From positions 992,001 to 1,056,000 of the forward strand of contig OY970183.1 of the NCBI GenBank assembly GCA_963708155.1: a stretch of DNA of 64,000 bases, in the 5' to 3' direction. Both the position numbers and the translations under genes were made by a program. Within the stretch, counting starts at the first letter, position 1; each line of letters begins with the position of its first letter. The notes beneath the pieces were generated by a model, which had not been told where the DNA came from, did no database searches, and saw nothing but the letters and a program-made list of their open reading frames with translations. The stretch is from Methylovirgula sp963708155. Its GTDB lineage: Bacteria; Pseudomonadota; Alphaproteobacteria; Rhizobiales; Beijerinckiaceae. Shown piece by piece: positions 1 to 8,621 of the stretch.

Positions 1-15
1 AGCCTCTTGGGAGCG

Positions 16-879
16 CTATGCGGTCAAGACCTCGATTGCGCGCGGCAAGGACAGCGCGATCGGGATGATCTCCTCGCTCGCGAGGAAGCGATATTCATTC
101 TTCGTCAGCGTCTCCGGCTCGACGACAGCGTAGTGCGGGCCTGACGAGCGCTTTATGATCTGCCGCGCGTAGATACGCAGCAGTTGATCGTGGAAGCGGC
201 ATCCGATGAAGAAGAAGCTACGTTCTGTCCGCCGATCCCTGACAATGTCCGGAATCGGGGTTTGGATATCGATCTCCGTCAGCACCTCCACATAATCAGC
301 GTCGGTGATGAGGAAATTTCCTGACGGCGCGATGCCGCCGTGCGGTTTATAGAGAAGCGTCGTCCAGCGCTCCGCACTGCCCTTATCGGTCTCGACGCCG
401 TCCGCCCCATAAAAGCGGTACCAGCGGTCTTCGCCGATACCCGCGCGGGTGATGCCCTGCACCTCGCCCCAATTCGCCGCACCCGCCAGAGCCGTGCGCA
501 TGGCACCGTCGTACCAACTATCGACAATCATCGGGAGATCGAGCGCGGCGAGATAGCGATATAGGGGCCCCGGCACAACCGGTTCAGCGAAAGCCTCGCG
601 CAACAGAGCTGTCACCGTCGCGCGATGTTTTGTGCTCTCAATATGCTGCGCCGAGGCCCAGGGGTTGCCCTTCGCGCGCTTCGGCAGAGCGACCTTGGTT
701 CCAAGAAATTCCGCCAGCGCCTCATAGCTCGTCGGTACACCCGGCGTAGAAAGCGCCGTGAGCTTCGGCCCGAGATAGGGAATGATGCGGCCAATCCGCA
801 ATTGGCTCGCGATATGGGCGAGCACCGCTTCAGCATCCGCGAGTCTCAAAATCTCGAGCGGTGGTATCGGCGCATTCAT
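16..879 (-). CDS. SIR2-like (SIR2_2-type) protein of the nif island
   Basis: The 287-residue product has the landmarks of SIR2_2-type NAD-binding proteins. There is an N-terminal nucleotide-loop-like segment (IIPYLGPKL, residues 32-40), a KPHGG motif (178-182) that corresponds to the usual K-HG catalytic motif, a DADY segment at 193-196, and the late FIGCRFHD motif (224-231). The first loop is degenerate compared with classical sirtuins (PYLGPK in place of GAGxS), so deacylase activity is uncertain. The gene starts three bases after nifT, with a GGAGG ribosome site inside the nifT 3' end, so the two are co-transcribed from the NifA/sigma-54 promoter at 1262-1276. SIR2 proteins also occur in phage-defence systems, but no defence partner is adjacent and the nif promoter points to nitrogen fixation. 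Its substrate is unknown. Confidence 0.75.
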   Translation of the reverse strand: MNAPIPPLEILRLADAEAVLAHIASQLRIGRIIPYLGPKLTALSTPGVPTSYEALAEFLGTKVALPKRAKGNPWASAQHIESTKHRATVTALLREAFAEPVVPGPLYRYLAALDLPMIVDSWYDGAMRTALAGAANWGEVQGITRAGIGEDRWYRFYGADGVETDKGSAERWTTLLYKPHGGIAPSGNFLITDADYVEVLTEIDIQTPIPDIVRDRRTERSFFFIGCRFHDQLLRIYARQIIKRSSGPHYAVVEPETLTKNEYRFLASEEIIPIALSLPRAIEVLTA

Positions 880-882
880 GGT

Positions 883-1101
883 TCACGCCTCCTCGTCGCC
901 GCGCTTGCGCGCATTGACGGTAATTGGGAGCTGCGTCTCCGCCGCCATCTCCGGCAAATCGAGAACCCAGCCGTTGGCGATACGGATCCATCCACCCCAG
1001 AGCGATTCATACTGGGACTCGATGATCGGCTCCTCCAAATCCTTCTTCGGCACGTAAATCGACAGTCCTGCCTCCGGAGAACGGCGGATCATCACTTTCA
1101 T
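883..1101 (-). CDS. nifT: NifT/FixU protein
   Basis: This 72-residue protein carries the NifT/FixU signature throughout. It has an MKVMIRR start, YVPKKDLEEPI in the middle, then WGGWIRIANGW and LPEM...LPITVNARKR. Its length is normal for the family. NifT is a small soluble protein found with nifB/nifZ/nifA in most diazotrophs. Its role is not settled, although it has been linked to nitrogenase maturation. It is the first gene of a two-gene unit with the SIR2-like gene. A perfect sigma-54 promoter and a NifA enhancer precede it, so it should be induced with nitrogenase independently of nifA, which lies 311 bases upstream. Confidence 0.93.
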   Translation of the reverse strand: MKVMIRRSPEAGLSIYVPKKDLEEPIIESQYESLWGGWIRIANGWVLDLPEMAAETQLPITVNARKRGDEEA

Positions 1102-1261
1102 AAAGTCAGTTCCTTAGGGCGAGGGCCTCGCGGCGCGCTGCATGTTCCGAGCTATTTACGACGCGCTGCAAATTGCTCGGAACCAGAACCTCGTCTCAGG
1201 TTCGGTAGCCGACAATTCTTCGTTGCGACAAAGATGGCCCAACATGCTCTGGCCGATGGCA

Positions 1262-1276
1262 GCAAGCGGTGTGCCA
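1262..1276 (-). promoter_or_regulatory. Sigma-54 promoter of nifT-SIR2
   Basis: Read on the minus strand this is TGGCAC-ACCGC-TTGC, an exact match to the -24/-12 consensus. Transcription would start near 1250, about 150 bases before the nifT start codon. The NifA enhancer at 1348-1363 lies about 70 bases upstream. Confidence 0.9.
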
Positions 1277-1347
1277 TCGAAAACGGGGCGATTTTCTCTC
1301 GGATTCCGGCTCTTAACGCCCGGAGAATACCGCCTGCGGCGGTGGTA

Positions 1348-1363
1348 TGTCGGGAATCTTACA
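1348..1363. promoter_or_regulatory. NifA upstream activating sequence for nifT
   Basis: The sequence is TGT-CGGGAATCTT-ACA, an exact TGT-N10-ACA NifA enhancer, placed 72 bases upstream of the -24 element of the nifT promoter. The spacing is typical for NifA-activated promoters. Confidence 0.85.
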
Positions 1364-1412
1364 TTACGGCGAACGGCACAATCAGTCCGCCGGACCTGCG
1401 CAATGGCGCTAC

Positions 1413-3168
1413 CTAAAAACGTTTGATCGGAATGTTGTGCTTTCGCAGCGCATAGCCAATCTGGCGTGGAGTCATGTTCAAGAGGCGTGCGGCCTTGGCC
1501 TGAACCCACCCCGCCGTCTCCATCGCATGCACGAGACGATCAAGCTCGCTTGCGTCTTCGGGCAGATCGCCAGCTTTCGGCGCAGCGCGAATCGGCCCCG
1601 GCGCTTCGCTCACGGAAGGAGTTGCTGGCGGCTGACGCGCGGGAGCGACATCCGCATCGACGACGGGCGCCTTCAAAATCCGCAGCGGTTCGCGTGTGGA
1701 AATCAGCCCCTTCCACAAAGTGGCTGAGAGACATGTGTCGTTGCGACACGCGAAATCATCCGCGATGATCACCGCGTCCCGCGCCAGTGTCGCCGTCCGC
1801 CGCACGCAATTTTCGAGCTCGCGCACATTGCCGGGGAAATAGCAGCTCTCGAGGACTTTCTGCGCCGATGCTGTCAGCGACATATGTGTGCCATGCTCGT
1901 CGTTGAAGCGGCGCAAGAATTCGCGCGCGAGCAGATTGATATCTTCGGCCCGCTCACGCAACGGCGGTAGCTGGATGGAGACGACATTGATGCGATAATA
2001 AAGATCAGAACGGAACTCGCCCCGCGCGACAGCCTCTTCCAGGTTCTTGTTGGTGGCGAAAACGAAGCGCACGTCGATCTTCAGCGTCCGCGTACCGCCG
2101 ACACGCTCGAACTCGCCTTCCTGCAATACGCGGAGAAGCTTGGCCTGGAATGCCGGAGGAGATCTCGCCAATCTCGTCGAAGAACAACGTACCCTTGTCG
2201 GCAAGCTCGAAACGGCCTTTGCGCTGGTTGACCGCGCCGGTGAACGAGCCCTTCTCGTGACCGAACAATTCGAACTCAAGCATAGACTCGGGAAGCGCGG
2301 CGCAATTGAGCTTGATGAACGGGCCTTTCTTACGTGGCGAGAGCTCATGTGTCGCGTGGGCGAAGAGCTCCTTGCCGGTGCCTGACTCGCCGCGCAGCAG
2401 CACCGTCGTGTTGCTGCGTGCCACGATCTTGATCTTGTCCATTACGTTGCGGATGGCCTCGCTCTGACCGACCACCCCACGTAGCTTCACCTCACGGTCC
2501 GCCGTCCCGGCTGTGCCGGACAATTCCTTTTCGAGACGCCGCTGCTCGTCCATCAGACGTTCGCGGTCGCGGCCGATGACACTATGCAGGCGGACAGTCT
2601 GGCCGACGAGATTGGCGATCATCACCAGAAAGCGCACATCCTCATCGAGGCGGAAGTTGGCGCGATTATCCCAAATACGATCGATCGTCAGCGTGCCGAT
2701 TACTTTGTCGCGCTCCTTGATCGGCACGCCGATGAAGGAGATGCGGCAATCCGTCGGCTCGCGTTCCGCCGCATACCATTCCGAGAACAATGGGTTCTTG
2801 GCGACATCTTCGATCACGACCGGCATTTTGGTCGCCACGATCTGACCGATCGCGCGCTCTGGCAGCCGCTCGAAATAAGCTTTGGCGTGATCCTCACTCC
2901 AGCCGACACCGACAACTGCGCGCGGCGCGCCGTCATCGGCAAGCAAGGCAATCATCCCATGCCGCATTTCAAGAAAGCTCGAAAGCAGCGTGAGAACATT
3001 GGAGAGCGTCGTCTCCAGCCGTGCGGGCACCGCCAGAATCTTGGAAATTTCGTAGACGCCGTGCAAGGCCAGTTCGGCGCGGCTTGAGAATGCCGCGGCC
3101 GCATCCGCCAAATTCTTCGTCTGGGCGGAAAACCGTGCGATATCGCGTGTCTGGTTGGTCATCGACAT
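1413..3168 (-). CDS. nifA: NifA, sigma-54-dependent activator of nif genes (one frameshift)
   Basis: About 584 residues after correction. A GAF domain spans residues ~35-195. The AAA+ domain has Walker A GESGTGKE (260-267), GSFTGA (307-312, a variant of the sigma-54-contacting GAFTGA loop) and Walker B LFFDEIGEI (328-336). A Fis-type helix-turn-helix ends the protein (AKAARLLNMTPRQIGYALRK). The end of the AAA+ domain and the linker hold the cysteine series C-X11-C-X19-C-X4-C that marks oxygen-sensitive alphaproteobacterial NifA. One extra base near 2155-2162, just after Walker B, shifts the frame; the second half continues intact to 1413, which argues for a sequence error. I chose the ATG at 3168 because AAAGG precedes it. 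NifA should activate the promoters at 1262, 10550, 23715 and probably 26830. Confidence 0.92.
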
Positions 3169-3487
3169 AGCACAAACCTTTGCCAGTCTGATGGGCCCCG
3201 GAAGGCGGAGGCAAAAACCGTCCGCTTCCCAAAAGAGAATTTTTGCAGATGCGAGATGCAGAGGCAAGATAATTTTGTGCAAGTGCACAAAACTCCGCCC
3301 GCCCGGGACCGCGGCGCCCGGTTCGGAGGTACGTGCCACTCCGAATTTCATAATTCCCCAGGTGCCGTGGCTGGCCGTGGCGCCGCTTCCGAATCGAAAT
3401 CGGCCGCAAATTGCCAGAACGAGCGCGCCGATCAGACGGACGACGCCCGCGCCCGCTTTCAAATGGGCCTGCACTCAAGGACAATAC
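3169..3487. other. Intergenic region upstream of nifA
   Basis: These 319 bases separate fixX from nifA. No -24/-12 promoter meets consensus: a TGGCAC near 3330 on the minus strand lacks a TTGC at the right distance. The only clear structure is the perfect inverted repeat at 3273-3292. nifA may be read partly from the fix operon and partly from its own promoter here. Confidence 0.6.
3273..3292. promoter_or_regulatory. Perfect inverted repeat upstream of nifA, candidate operator
   Basis: The half sites TTTTGTGCA and TGCACAAAA are exact reverse complements separated by two bases (AG). The repeat lies about 105-125 bases upstream of the nifA start. It is neither an FNR/FixK box (TTGAT-N4-ATCAA) nor a TGT-N10-ACA NifA site, and the half sites are not ordered as in an NtrC site. 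A homodimeric regulator of nifA is the simplest reading. Confidence 0.45.
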
Positions 3488-3802
3488 TTAACCGAACTTG
3501 TAGAGAACGCCGAAGCCGCCGCGCGGATAATTCCACTCGATTTCTCCGGTTTTCGCGGTGAGCACGCGGCAGGTGCCGCATTCGACGCAGCCATCGACGC
3601 TGGCTTCGACCTGTCCTTGATCATTCTGGCTGTAGCAGCCGGCCGGGCATGTATGCGTCAATGCCAGGAGCGCCTTTGAGGGAACGAGGTGGGGCCGCAC
3701 CTTGATATGCGGACGCCCTGCATCGACGAGATAGCGATTTTGATAAAGCTTCTCTTCGACTTTTGCTGCGGCGGCAGCTTCCAGAACCATTGTCATCGCC
3801 AC
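3488..3802 (-). CDS. fixX: Ferredoxin-like protein FixX
   Basis: This 104-residue ferredoxin-type protein has cysteines in THTCPAGCYS (first group) and DGCVECGTCRVL (second group). The sequence ends in the WNYPRGGFGVLYKFG block typical of FixX and of the ETF-quinone oxidoreductase C-terminus. FixX carries the Fe-S cluster that partners FixC in the bifurcating FixABCX complex, which sends NADH electrons to both quinone and a low-potential ferredoxin/flavodoxin for nitrogenase. The start overlaps the end of fixC by ten bases, so translation is coupled. It is the last gene of the iscA-to-fixX run. Confidence 0.95.
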   Translation of the reverse strand: MAMTMVLEAAAAAKVEEKLYQNRYLVDAGRPHIKVRPHLVPSKALLALTHTCPAGCYSQNDQGQVEASVDGCVECGTCRVLTAKTGEIEWNYPRGGFGVLYKFG

Positions 3803-5097
3803 GCCCTCGCCAGTTTGAGTCCATCGTTGATCAGACCGGGTAAGGTCCGTCCCTTGCGAAATGCCGTGAGGATTTCTTTTTCCTTGGTGCGCTTGTCAAT
3901 TCCATCGACGCGAAACCAGTTGCGGGCCGCGGCATTGAACAGGCGCGGATAGAGCCCGAACACCTGCTTATTGCCGTGGAGGAAATCCGGGATGCCGCGA
4001 TATTTTTTTAGATCCTTCATCACGAAAGTGGCCTCGAGCCGCTGCCGGTATTGGCCGAGTTCCGCCTTCGAGCACGGCGCCTGCCGCTCCTTCAGGTCCG
4101 CGACCAGTTCGCCGGCGATGCGCCCCGTCGTCATGGCGAGATTGGAACCTTCGCGATGCACCGCATTGACAAACTGGCCGGCATCGCCAACCACGATCCA
4201 GCCATCGCCGCAAAGCTCGGGCATCGCCTTGTAGCCGCCTTCCGGAATAAGATGCGCCGCATATTCCTTGCACTCGGAATTTTCCAGCAGCGGCTTGATG
4301 CTCGGATGCGCCTTGAAGGCTTCGAGCAGGCCATAGGGCGTCACCGCGCTCTCGGCGAAATCCGACACGATGCAGCCTATGCCGATCGAAATCGACTCTT
4401 GATTCGTATAGAGGAAGCCGGTCCCTGTCATACCGGCGGTGATCGTTCCCATAGCCTCGATCACCACGCCTTCATTGCCCTTGAGATTGAAACGAGATTG
4501 GATGACTTCCGGCGGCAGGAAGTGCATTTCCTTGACGGCGAGCGCGACCGTGTCGGGTCTGAGTTCGGGGCGCAGGCCCGAGCGCTGGCCGACAAGTCCA
4601 TTGACGCCTTCAGCGAGGACGACGATATCCGCGTAGACCGCACCGCCCTCGCGATCCGTCTGGACTCCGACGACCGTCCCCTTTTCATCGCGCAGCAGCG
4701 CGGTGACCGTCGTCTCGCAAAGAAGCAGGACGCCAGCGTCGCGCACCTTGCGGCTGAACCATTTGTCGAATTGCGCGCGGATGATGGTGTAGCGGTTCGG
4801 CCGCTCCTCGTTAAAGTCGTCGGAGCGATGGTGAATTCCCGTATGGGAGGTTTCGTCCATCGTCCACAGGCGTTGCTCGATGATGTGACGCTCAAGCGGT
4901 GCATCTTCCCGAAAATCCGGGATGAGCTTTTCGAGCGCATTGGCGTAGAGAATCGCGCCCTGCACATTCTTCGAGCCGGGATATTCGCCGCGCTCCAGTT
5001 GCAGCACCTTCAATCCGCGCTTGGCCATCGTATAGGCGGCGGCATTGCCGGACGGCCCGGCGCCGACGACGATCGCATCGAAACGTTCCTGTGCCAT
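3793..5097 (-). CDS. fixC: FixC, flavoprotein dehydrogenase of the FixABCX complex
   Basis: This FAD-dependent oxidoreductase of the ETF-QO/FixC family is about 434 residues long. The N-terminal Rossmann motif VVGAGPSGNAAA binds FAD, an internal GDAGQFVN segment marks the second FAD-contact motif, and the C-terminus (KGRTLPGLINDGLKLARAWR) is typical. The ATG at 5097 is preferred over the upstream codon at 5118 because GAGGAGCGG stands just before it. That ribosome site overlaps the fixB end. FixC transfers electrons from the FixAB flavins to quinone and, with FixX, serves the low-potential branch feeding nitrogenase. The frame is intact. Confidence 0.95.
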   Translation of the reverse strand: MAQERFDAIVVGAGPSGNAAAYTMAKRGLKVLQLERGEYPGSKNVQGAILYANALEKLIPDFREDAPLERHIIEQRLWTMDETSHTGIHHRSDDFNEERPNRYTIIRAQFDKWFSRKVRDAGVLLLCETTVTALLRDEKGTVVGVQTDREGGAVYADIVVLAEGVNGLVGQRSGLRPELRPDTVALAVKEMHFLPPEVIQSRFNLKGNEGVVIEAMGTITAGMTGTGFLYTNQESISIGIGCIVSDFAESAVTPYGLLEAFKAHPSIKPLLENSECKEYAAHLIPEGGYKAMPELCGDGWIVVGDAGQFVNAVHREGSNLAMTTGRIAGELVADLKERQAPCSKAELGQYRQRLEATFVMKDLKKYRGIPDFLHGNKQVFGLYPRLFNAAARNWFRVDGIDKRTKEKEILTAFRKGRTLPGLINDGLKLARAWR

Positions 5098-5107
5098 CCG
5101 CTCCTCC

Positions 5108-6205
5108 TCAACTTGCAAGCCGATTAACCGCGAGACGGGCGCGAAACGTCTCCGTCAGCGCCGGCAGAAATTCAATGGCGTCAGCGATGACGCCAAGATG
5201 GGCAAATTGGAAGATCGGCGCATTGGGATCGGTGTTGATCGCCAGAATCGTGTCAGCCCCCTCGACACCGACGCGATGCTGAATCGCACCAGAAATGCCC
5301 GCAGCGATATAGAGCTTCGGCCGGATGGTCTTGCCCGTTTGGCCGATCTGCCGGTCAGAAGGAAGCCAGCCTTTCTGCACAAGCGGCCGCGATCCCCCAT
5401 ATTCAGCGCCAAGTACCGCGGCGAGATTTTTGATGAGTTGGAAATTCTCCATCGAGCGGAGCCCGAGGCCACCGGCGACCACGATATCCGCATAGGCGAG
5501 CTGCGCCTGATCGGAATTACGATCGGCGACAAATTGCACGACCTTGGTAACGATGTCGTCTTCGACGAGGTTCAGCGGATGTTCGACGATCTGGCCGCTC
5601 CGCCCCGGCTCACGCGCTGGTAACGCGAAGACGCGCGGGCGCACCGTCGCCATTTGCGGGCGATAATTCAGCGTTAGAATGGTGCACAGCAAAGAGCCGC
5701 CGAATGTCGGCCGCGTCGCCGCCAGTGAGCCTTCCTCGTCAATGGCGAGCTCGGTGCAGTCGGCCGTGAGCCCCGTGAGCAGCGTCGTCGCGACCGAGCC
5801 GGCCAGATCGCGCCCGAGGTTGGTCGCACCGAGTAGCAGGATTTCCGGTTTGTAGGTGTTCACTATATCCGTAACGGCCTTGGTATAGGCCTCATTGCGA
5901 TAGTGCTCGAGCGTCGGATCGGTGACGACATAGGCGCGGTCGGCGCCATGCTCGAAAACCGCCGCCGCAACCGCGGCGTTCGTCGCCCGGTCACTGCCCA
6001 GGACCACGCCGGCGAGTTCGACGCCGCGCTTGTCCGCGAGCTTGCGGCCTTCGCCGAGGAGTTCAAGAGAGACGGGGTGGATGACACCCATCTCGCTCTC
6101 GATAACAACCCAAACGTTCTTATAGGCCTTGAAATGCTCCGGCAGCTCCCTCCTGGTGCCGGCACGGCCGGAGGGCGCCGGGGGCTTTTTTTCCGCCTCT
6201 GTCAT
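5108..6205 (-). CDS. fixB: FixB, electron-transfer flavoprotein alpha-type subunit
   Basis: The 365-residue protein begins with a short charged extension and then the ETF-alpha N-terminal region (VWVVIESEMGVIHPVSLELLGEGRKLAD). The FAD-binding C-terminal domain includes VAGGLGLRSMENFQLI, QIGQTGKTIRPKLYIAAGISGAIQH and the AINTDPNAPIF motif. It pairs with FixA as the bifurcating flavoprotein of the Fix complex. It lies 21 bases after fixA and is followed directly by fixC, an unbroken fixABCX order. Confidence 0.96.
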   Translation of the reverse strand: MTEAEKKPPAPSGRAGTRRELPEHFKAYKNVWVVIESEMGVIHPVSLELLGEGRKLADKRGVELAGVVLGSDRATNAAVAAAVFEHGADRAYVVTDPTLEHYRNEAYTKAVTDIVNTYKPEILLLGATNLGRDLAGSVATTLLTGLTADCTELAIDEEGSLAATRPTFGGSLLCTILTLNYRPQMATVRPRVFALPAREPGRSGQIVEHPLNLVEDDIVTKVVQFVADRNSDQAQLAYADIVVAGGLGLRSMENFQLIKNLAAVLGAEYGGSRPLVQKGWLPSDRQIGQTGKTIRPKLYIAAGISGAIQHRVGVEGADTILAINTDPNAPIFQFAHLGVIADAIEFLPALTETFRARLAVNRLAS

Positions 6206-6226
6206 GTGTCGCTCCTTCGCCGAAAG

Positions 6227-7081
6227 TCAGGGTCCCGCAGAGAAACGAACCAGATCCTCTTCAAGCTTGGGCCGGCGCTTGAAAATTGCCTTCGTCGTTG
6301 CCTCTGCGAGCTCTTCCATGGACTGGTCCGCCGTCGCAATCTGCAGCGCCTTTTCGGCGCGCGGCTGCGGCGCGAACACCTTCTTGACGATCGTCGGGGA
6401 CCCCTTAAGGCCGCATTTCGCGACCTCGGTGATCCCGGCGTCCGCCGCACTCCACGTTACAATTTCCTGCCGCGACGCCCTCAAGGCGTCATCGATGGTT
6501 CCACGCCTGATCTCGTTGGTGCCCTCAAGCATGGTGATCAGGACGGGAAGCTTGGTCGATAATGTCTGCATCCCGCCTTCGGCGCGGCGCTCGACCACGA
6601 TCTCAGCCTCGGCCGGCTTGATCGCGACGATCTTCGCGACATAAGTGAGCTGATTGAGCTTCAGCCTTTTGGCGATGCCGGGGCCGACCTGCGCCGTGTC
6701 GCCGTCGATCGTCTGCTTGCCGGTGAAGACGACACGGGGCTCGCCAAACTCGCGCCCGATCTTGCTTAGCGCCGAGGCGAGCGCGAAGCTCGTCGCCAGC
6801 GTGTCAGAACCGGCGAAGGCGCGATCTGTCAACAGAACGGCGCGATCGACGCCAAAGGTCAGCGCGCGACGCAGAGCATCCTCCGCCGTGGGAGGCCCCA
6901 TCGTGAGCACCGTGACCTTGCCGCCCACTTTGTCGCGCATCCGCAACGCCTCTTCGAGCGCGAAGAGATCATAGGGATTGATGATCGTCGGCACGCCCTG
7001 GCGCATGATCGTATTGGTAACCGGATGCACGCGAATTTGCGCGCTGTCGGGGACCTGTTTAATGCAAACGACGATATGCAT
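6227..7081 (-). CDS. fixA: FixA, electron-transfer flavoprotein beta-type subunit
   Basis: The 284-residue protein starts MHIVVCIKQVPDSAQIRV, the standard ETF-beta/FixA N-terminus. It continues with NPYDLFALEEALRMRDK, VTVLTMGP and FTGKQTIDGDTAQVGP, the nucleotide-binding landmarks of the family. FixA accepts electrons from NADH in the FixABCX complex. An open reading frame continues upstream through nifW only because nifW carries a frameshift; the ATG at 7081, five bases after the nifW stop, is the family start. Confidence 0.96.
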   Translation of the reverse strand: MHIVVCIKQVPDSAQIRVHPVTNTIMRQGVPTIINPYDLFALEEALRMRDKVGGKVTVLTMGPPTAEDALRRALTFGVDRAVLLTDRAFAGSDTLATSFALASALSKIGREFGEPRVVFTGKQTIDGDTAQVGPGIAKRLKLNQLTYVAKIVAIKPAEAEIVVERRAEGGMQTLSTKLPVLITMLEGTNEIRRGTIDDALRASRQEIVTWSAADAGITEVAKCGLKGSPTIVKKVFAPQPRAEKALQIATADQSMEELAEATTKAIFKRRPKLEEDLVRFSAGP

Positions 7082-7086
7082 CTTCG

Positions 7087-7450
7087 TTATGCCTCTTTTC
7101 CGGCCGTGAGCGCCGTTATGTGCACGAGGGGTTTGACCGGCTTCGGTGCGACCGCATCCTTGTGCACCTTGAACAACCGCTCCTTGAGCGGCGAGGAATT
7201 CGACGAAATCCTGATAAGCTTGTTCAAGATGCTCCTTGCAGAGCGCCTTGATCGCCGCGTCCTTGAGCATCTCGAAAGCGCCGTCGATCTGGCTCCCCTT
7301 GATGTACTGGCCCATGCGCCGCAAGATATGCAGCCGCGCGACCTGCACGATCTTCGCCTCGAACGGCACGTCGAGATAAACGAAGAAATCCTCCGCCGCC
7401 GAGAGACGCTCAAGATCCTCAAGCACGCTCATGAACGAAATCTCCTTCAT
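7087..7450 (-). CDS. nifW: NifW, nitrogenase-stabilising protein (one frameshift)
   Basis: About 120 residues after correction. The N-terminal two thirds (VLEDLERLSAAEDFFVYLDVPF, RLHILRRMGQYI, EHLEQAYQDFV) and the tail (SPLKERLFKVHKDA) match NifW/NifO but lie in different frames. Removing one T from GAATTC at 7196-7201 restores the reading. NifW is thought to protect nitrogenase MoFe protein under oxygen stress. Two starts are possible: the ATG at 7450 after AGGGGA, and the ATG at 7432 after AAGGAG, which fits the family N-terminus better. The gene overlaps the nifV end. Confidence 0.85.
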
Positions 7451-8615
7451 GGCAATTCCCCTGACGCGCTTCAGCCGGCGCCGTGGCGGCATATAATTCC
7501 AGCAGCTCGATATCGGTGACGGCGCGCTTTTGTGCGCCAGCGCGTAATCGGATCTCGTCGAGCACGCGGCGCGCCCTGCTCTCGTCCACGTCGAGCCCCA
7601 GAGAAGCGAGCGCATTGGTCACTGCCGCCATGCCGGAATGTTTGCCGAGCACAATTCGGCGCTTGCGCGCGAACCAAGCGGGATCGAGTGCCTCGTAAGC
7701 GCCGGGATCGCGCAGAAGTCCCGAGACATGGATGCCTGAACTCATGCGCGAAGACGGCGGACCCGACGATCGCCTTGGCCGCGGGCACCGGACGGCGCGA
7801 CGCCATGGACACAAGCTCGGCGAGTTCCGTCAGCCGCGTCAGATCGATGCGCGTCTTGAACCTGGCGCCGGCGCGTAAAGCCGCCGCGACTTCTTCGAGA
7901 GCCGCATTGCCGGCCCGCTCGCCGAGGCCGAGCATGGTCACGCTGACATGCGTCGCGCCGCCGCGCACCGCGGCAAGCGTATTCGCCGTCGCAAGGCCGA
8001 GATCGTCGTGGCCGTGAAATTCAAGCGTCAGATCTGTCTCCCGCGCTCGAGCTGCTGAAACGTCTCCCAGGTTTGAAACGGATCGAGCACGCCGAGCGTA
8101 TCGGCGAAGCGGAAACGATAGGCGCCGACTTCGGCGGCAGCCGCGACGACCTGATGAAGAAAATCAAAATCCGCGCGACTTGAATCTTCGCCGCCGACCG
8201 AAACGGCCAGACCACGGTCTCGCGCATAGCCCACCACGCGGCGCAGGCGTGCCAGAACATCCCGGCGGCCGCAATTGAACTTGGCGCGGATTTGCCGGTC
8301 GGATACGGGCGTCGAAAGATTGACGCGGGAGACGCCGCTTTTCAGCGCCGCATCGACATCGGCCTCCGTCATCCGGCACCAGGCGGTCACTGCAGCCCTA
8401 CCGACGACGCCGCGCACCGCGGCGATCGCAGCGATTTCCGCCTCGCCCATTGCGGGTGTGCCGGCCTCGATCTCATCGACACCGCAGGCATCGAGCAGAG
8501 TTGCAATCGCAACCTTTTCCTCGACGGTGAAAGACACACCCGGCGCCTGCTCGCCATCGCGCAGAGTCGTGTCGTTGAGGTAGACTGAGGGAAGAATTGG
8601 CGAAACAGCGACCAT
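7419..8615 (-). CDS. nifV: Homocitrate synthase NifV (two frameshifts)
   Basis: About 398 residues after correction. NifV condenses acetyl-CoA and 2-oxoglutarate to homocitrate, the organic ligand of FeMo-cofactor. The N-terminus has LNDTTLRDGEQAPGVSF, the DRE-TIM metallolyase motif. The central metal-binding HGHDDLG and the TMLGLGERAGNAALEEV motif follow, then HVSGLLRDP and VLGKHSG. The three parts lie in three frames: one base is missing near 8036-8046, and one T is extra at 7738-7743 (GAGTTC in place of GAGTC). The two errors cancel, so the total length is a multiple of three. The gene sits seven bases after nifS. Confidence 0.92.
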
Positions 8616-8621
8616 AATATC

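Noticed and set aside
16..879. SIR2-like protein as part of a phage-defence system
   Set aside because: No TIR, helicase, Argonaute or other defence partner is adjacent, and the gene shares a nif promoter with nifT.
625..1416. A 263-codon plus-strand frame opposite the SIR2-like gene and nifT
   Set aside because: It overlaps two supported genes and the nif promoter; its composition is arginine-rich as expected for an antisense reading.
1413..3168. nifA as a genuine pseudogene
   Set aside because: Both halves are fully conserved, including the oxygen-sensing cysteines, and many unrelated genes carry similar one-base insertions, so a sequence error is more likely.
3320..3345. TGGCAC on the minus strand upstream of nifA as a sigma-54 promoter
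   Set aside because: The -12 element at the required distance reads TCCG in place of TTGC, so the invariant GC is missing.
4051..5127. A 358-codon plus-strand frame opposite fixC
   Set aside because: Shadow of the conserved fixC coding strand, with no recognisable protein features.
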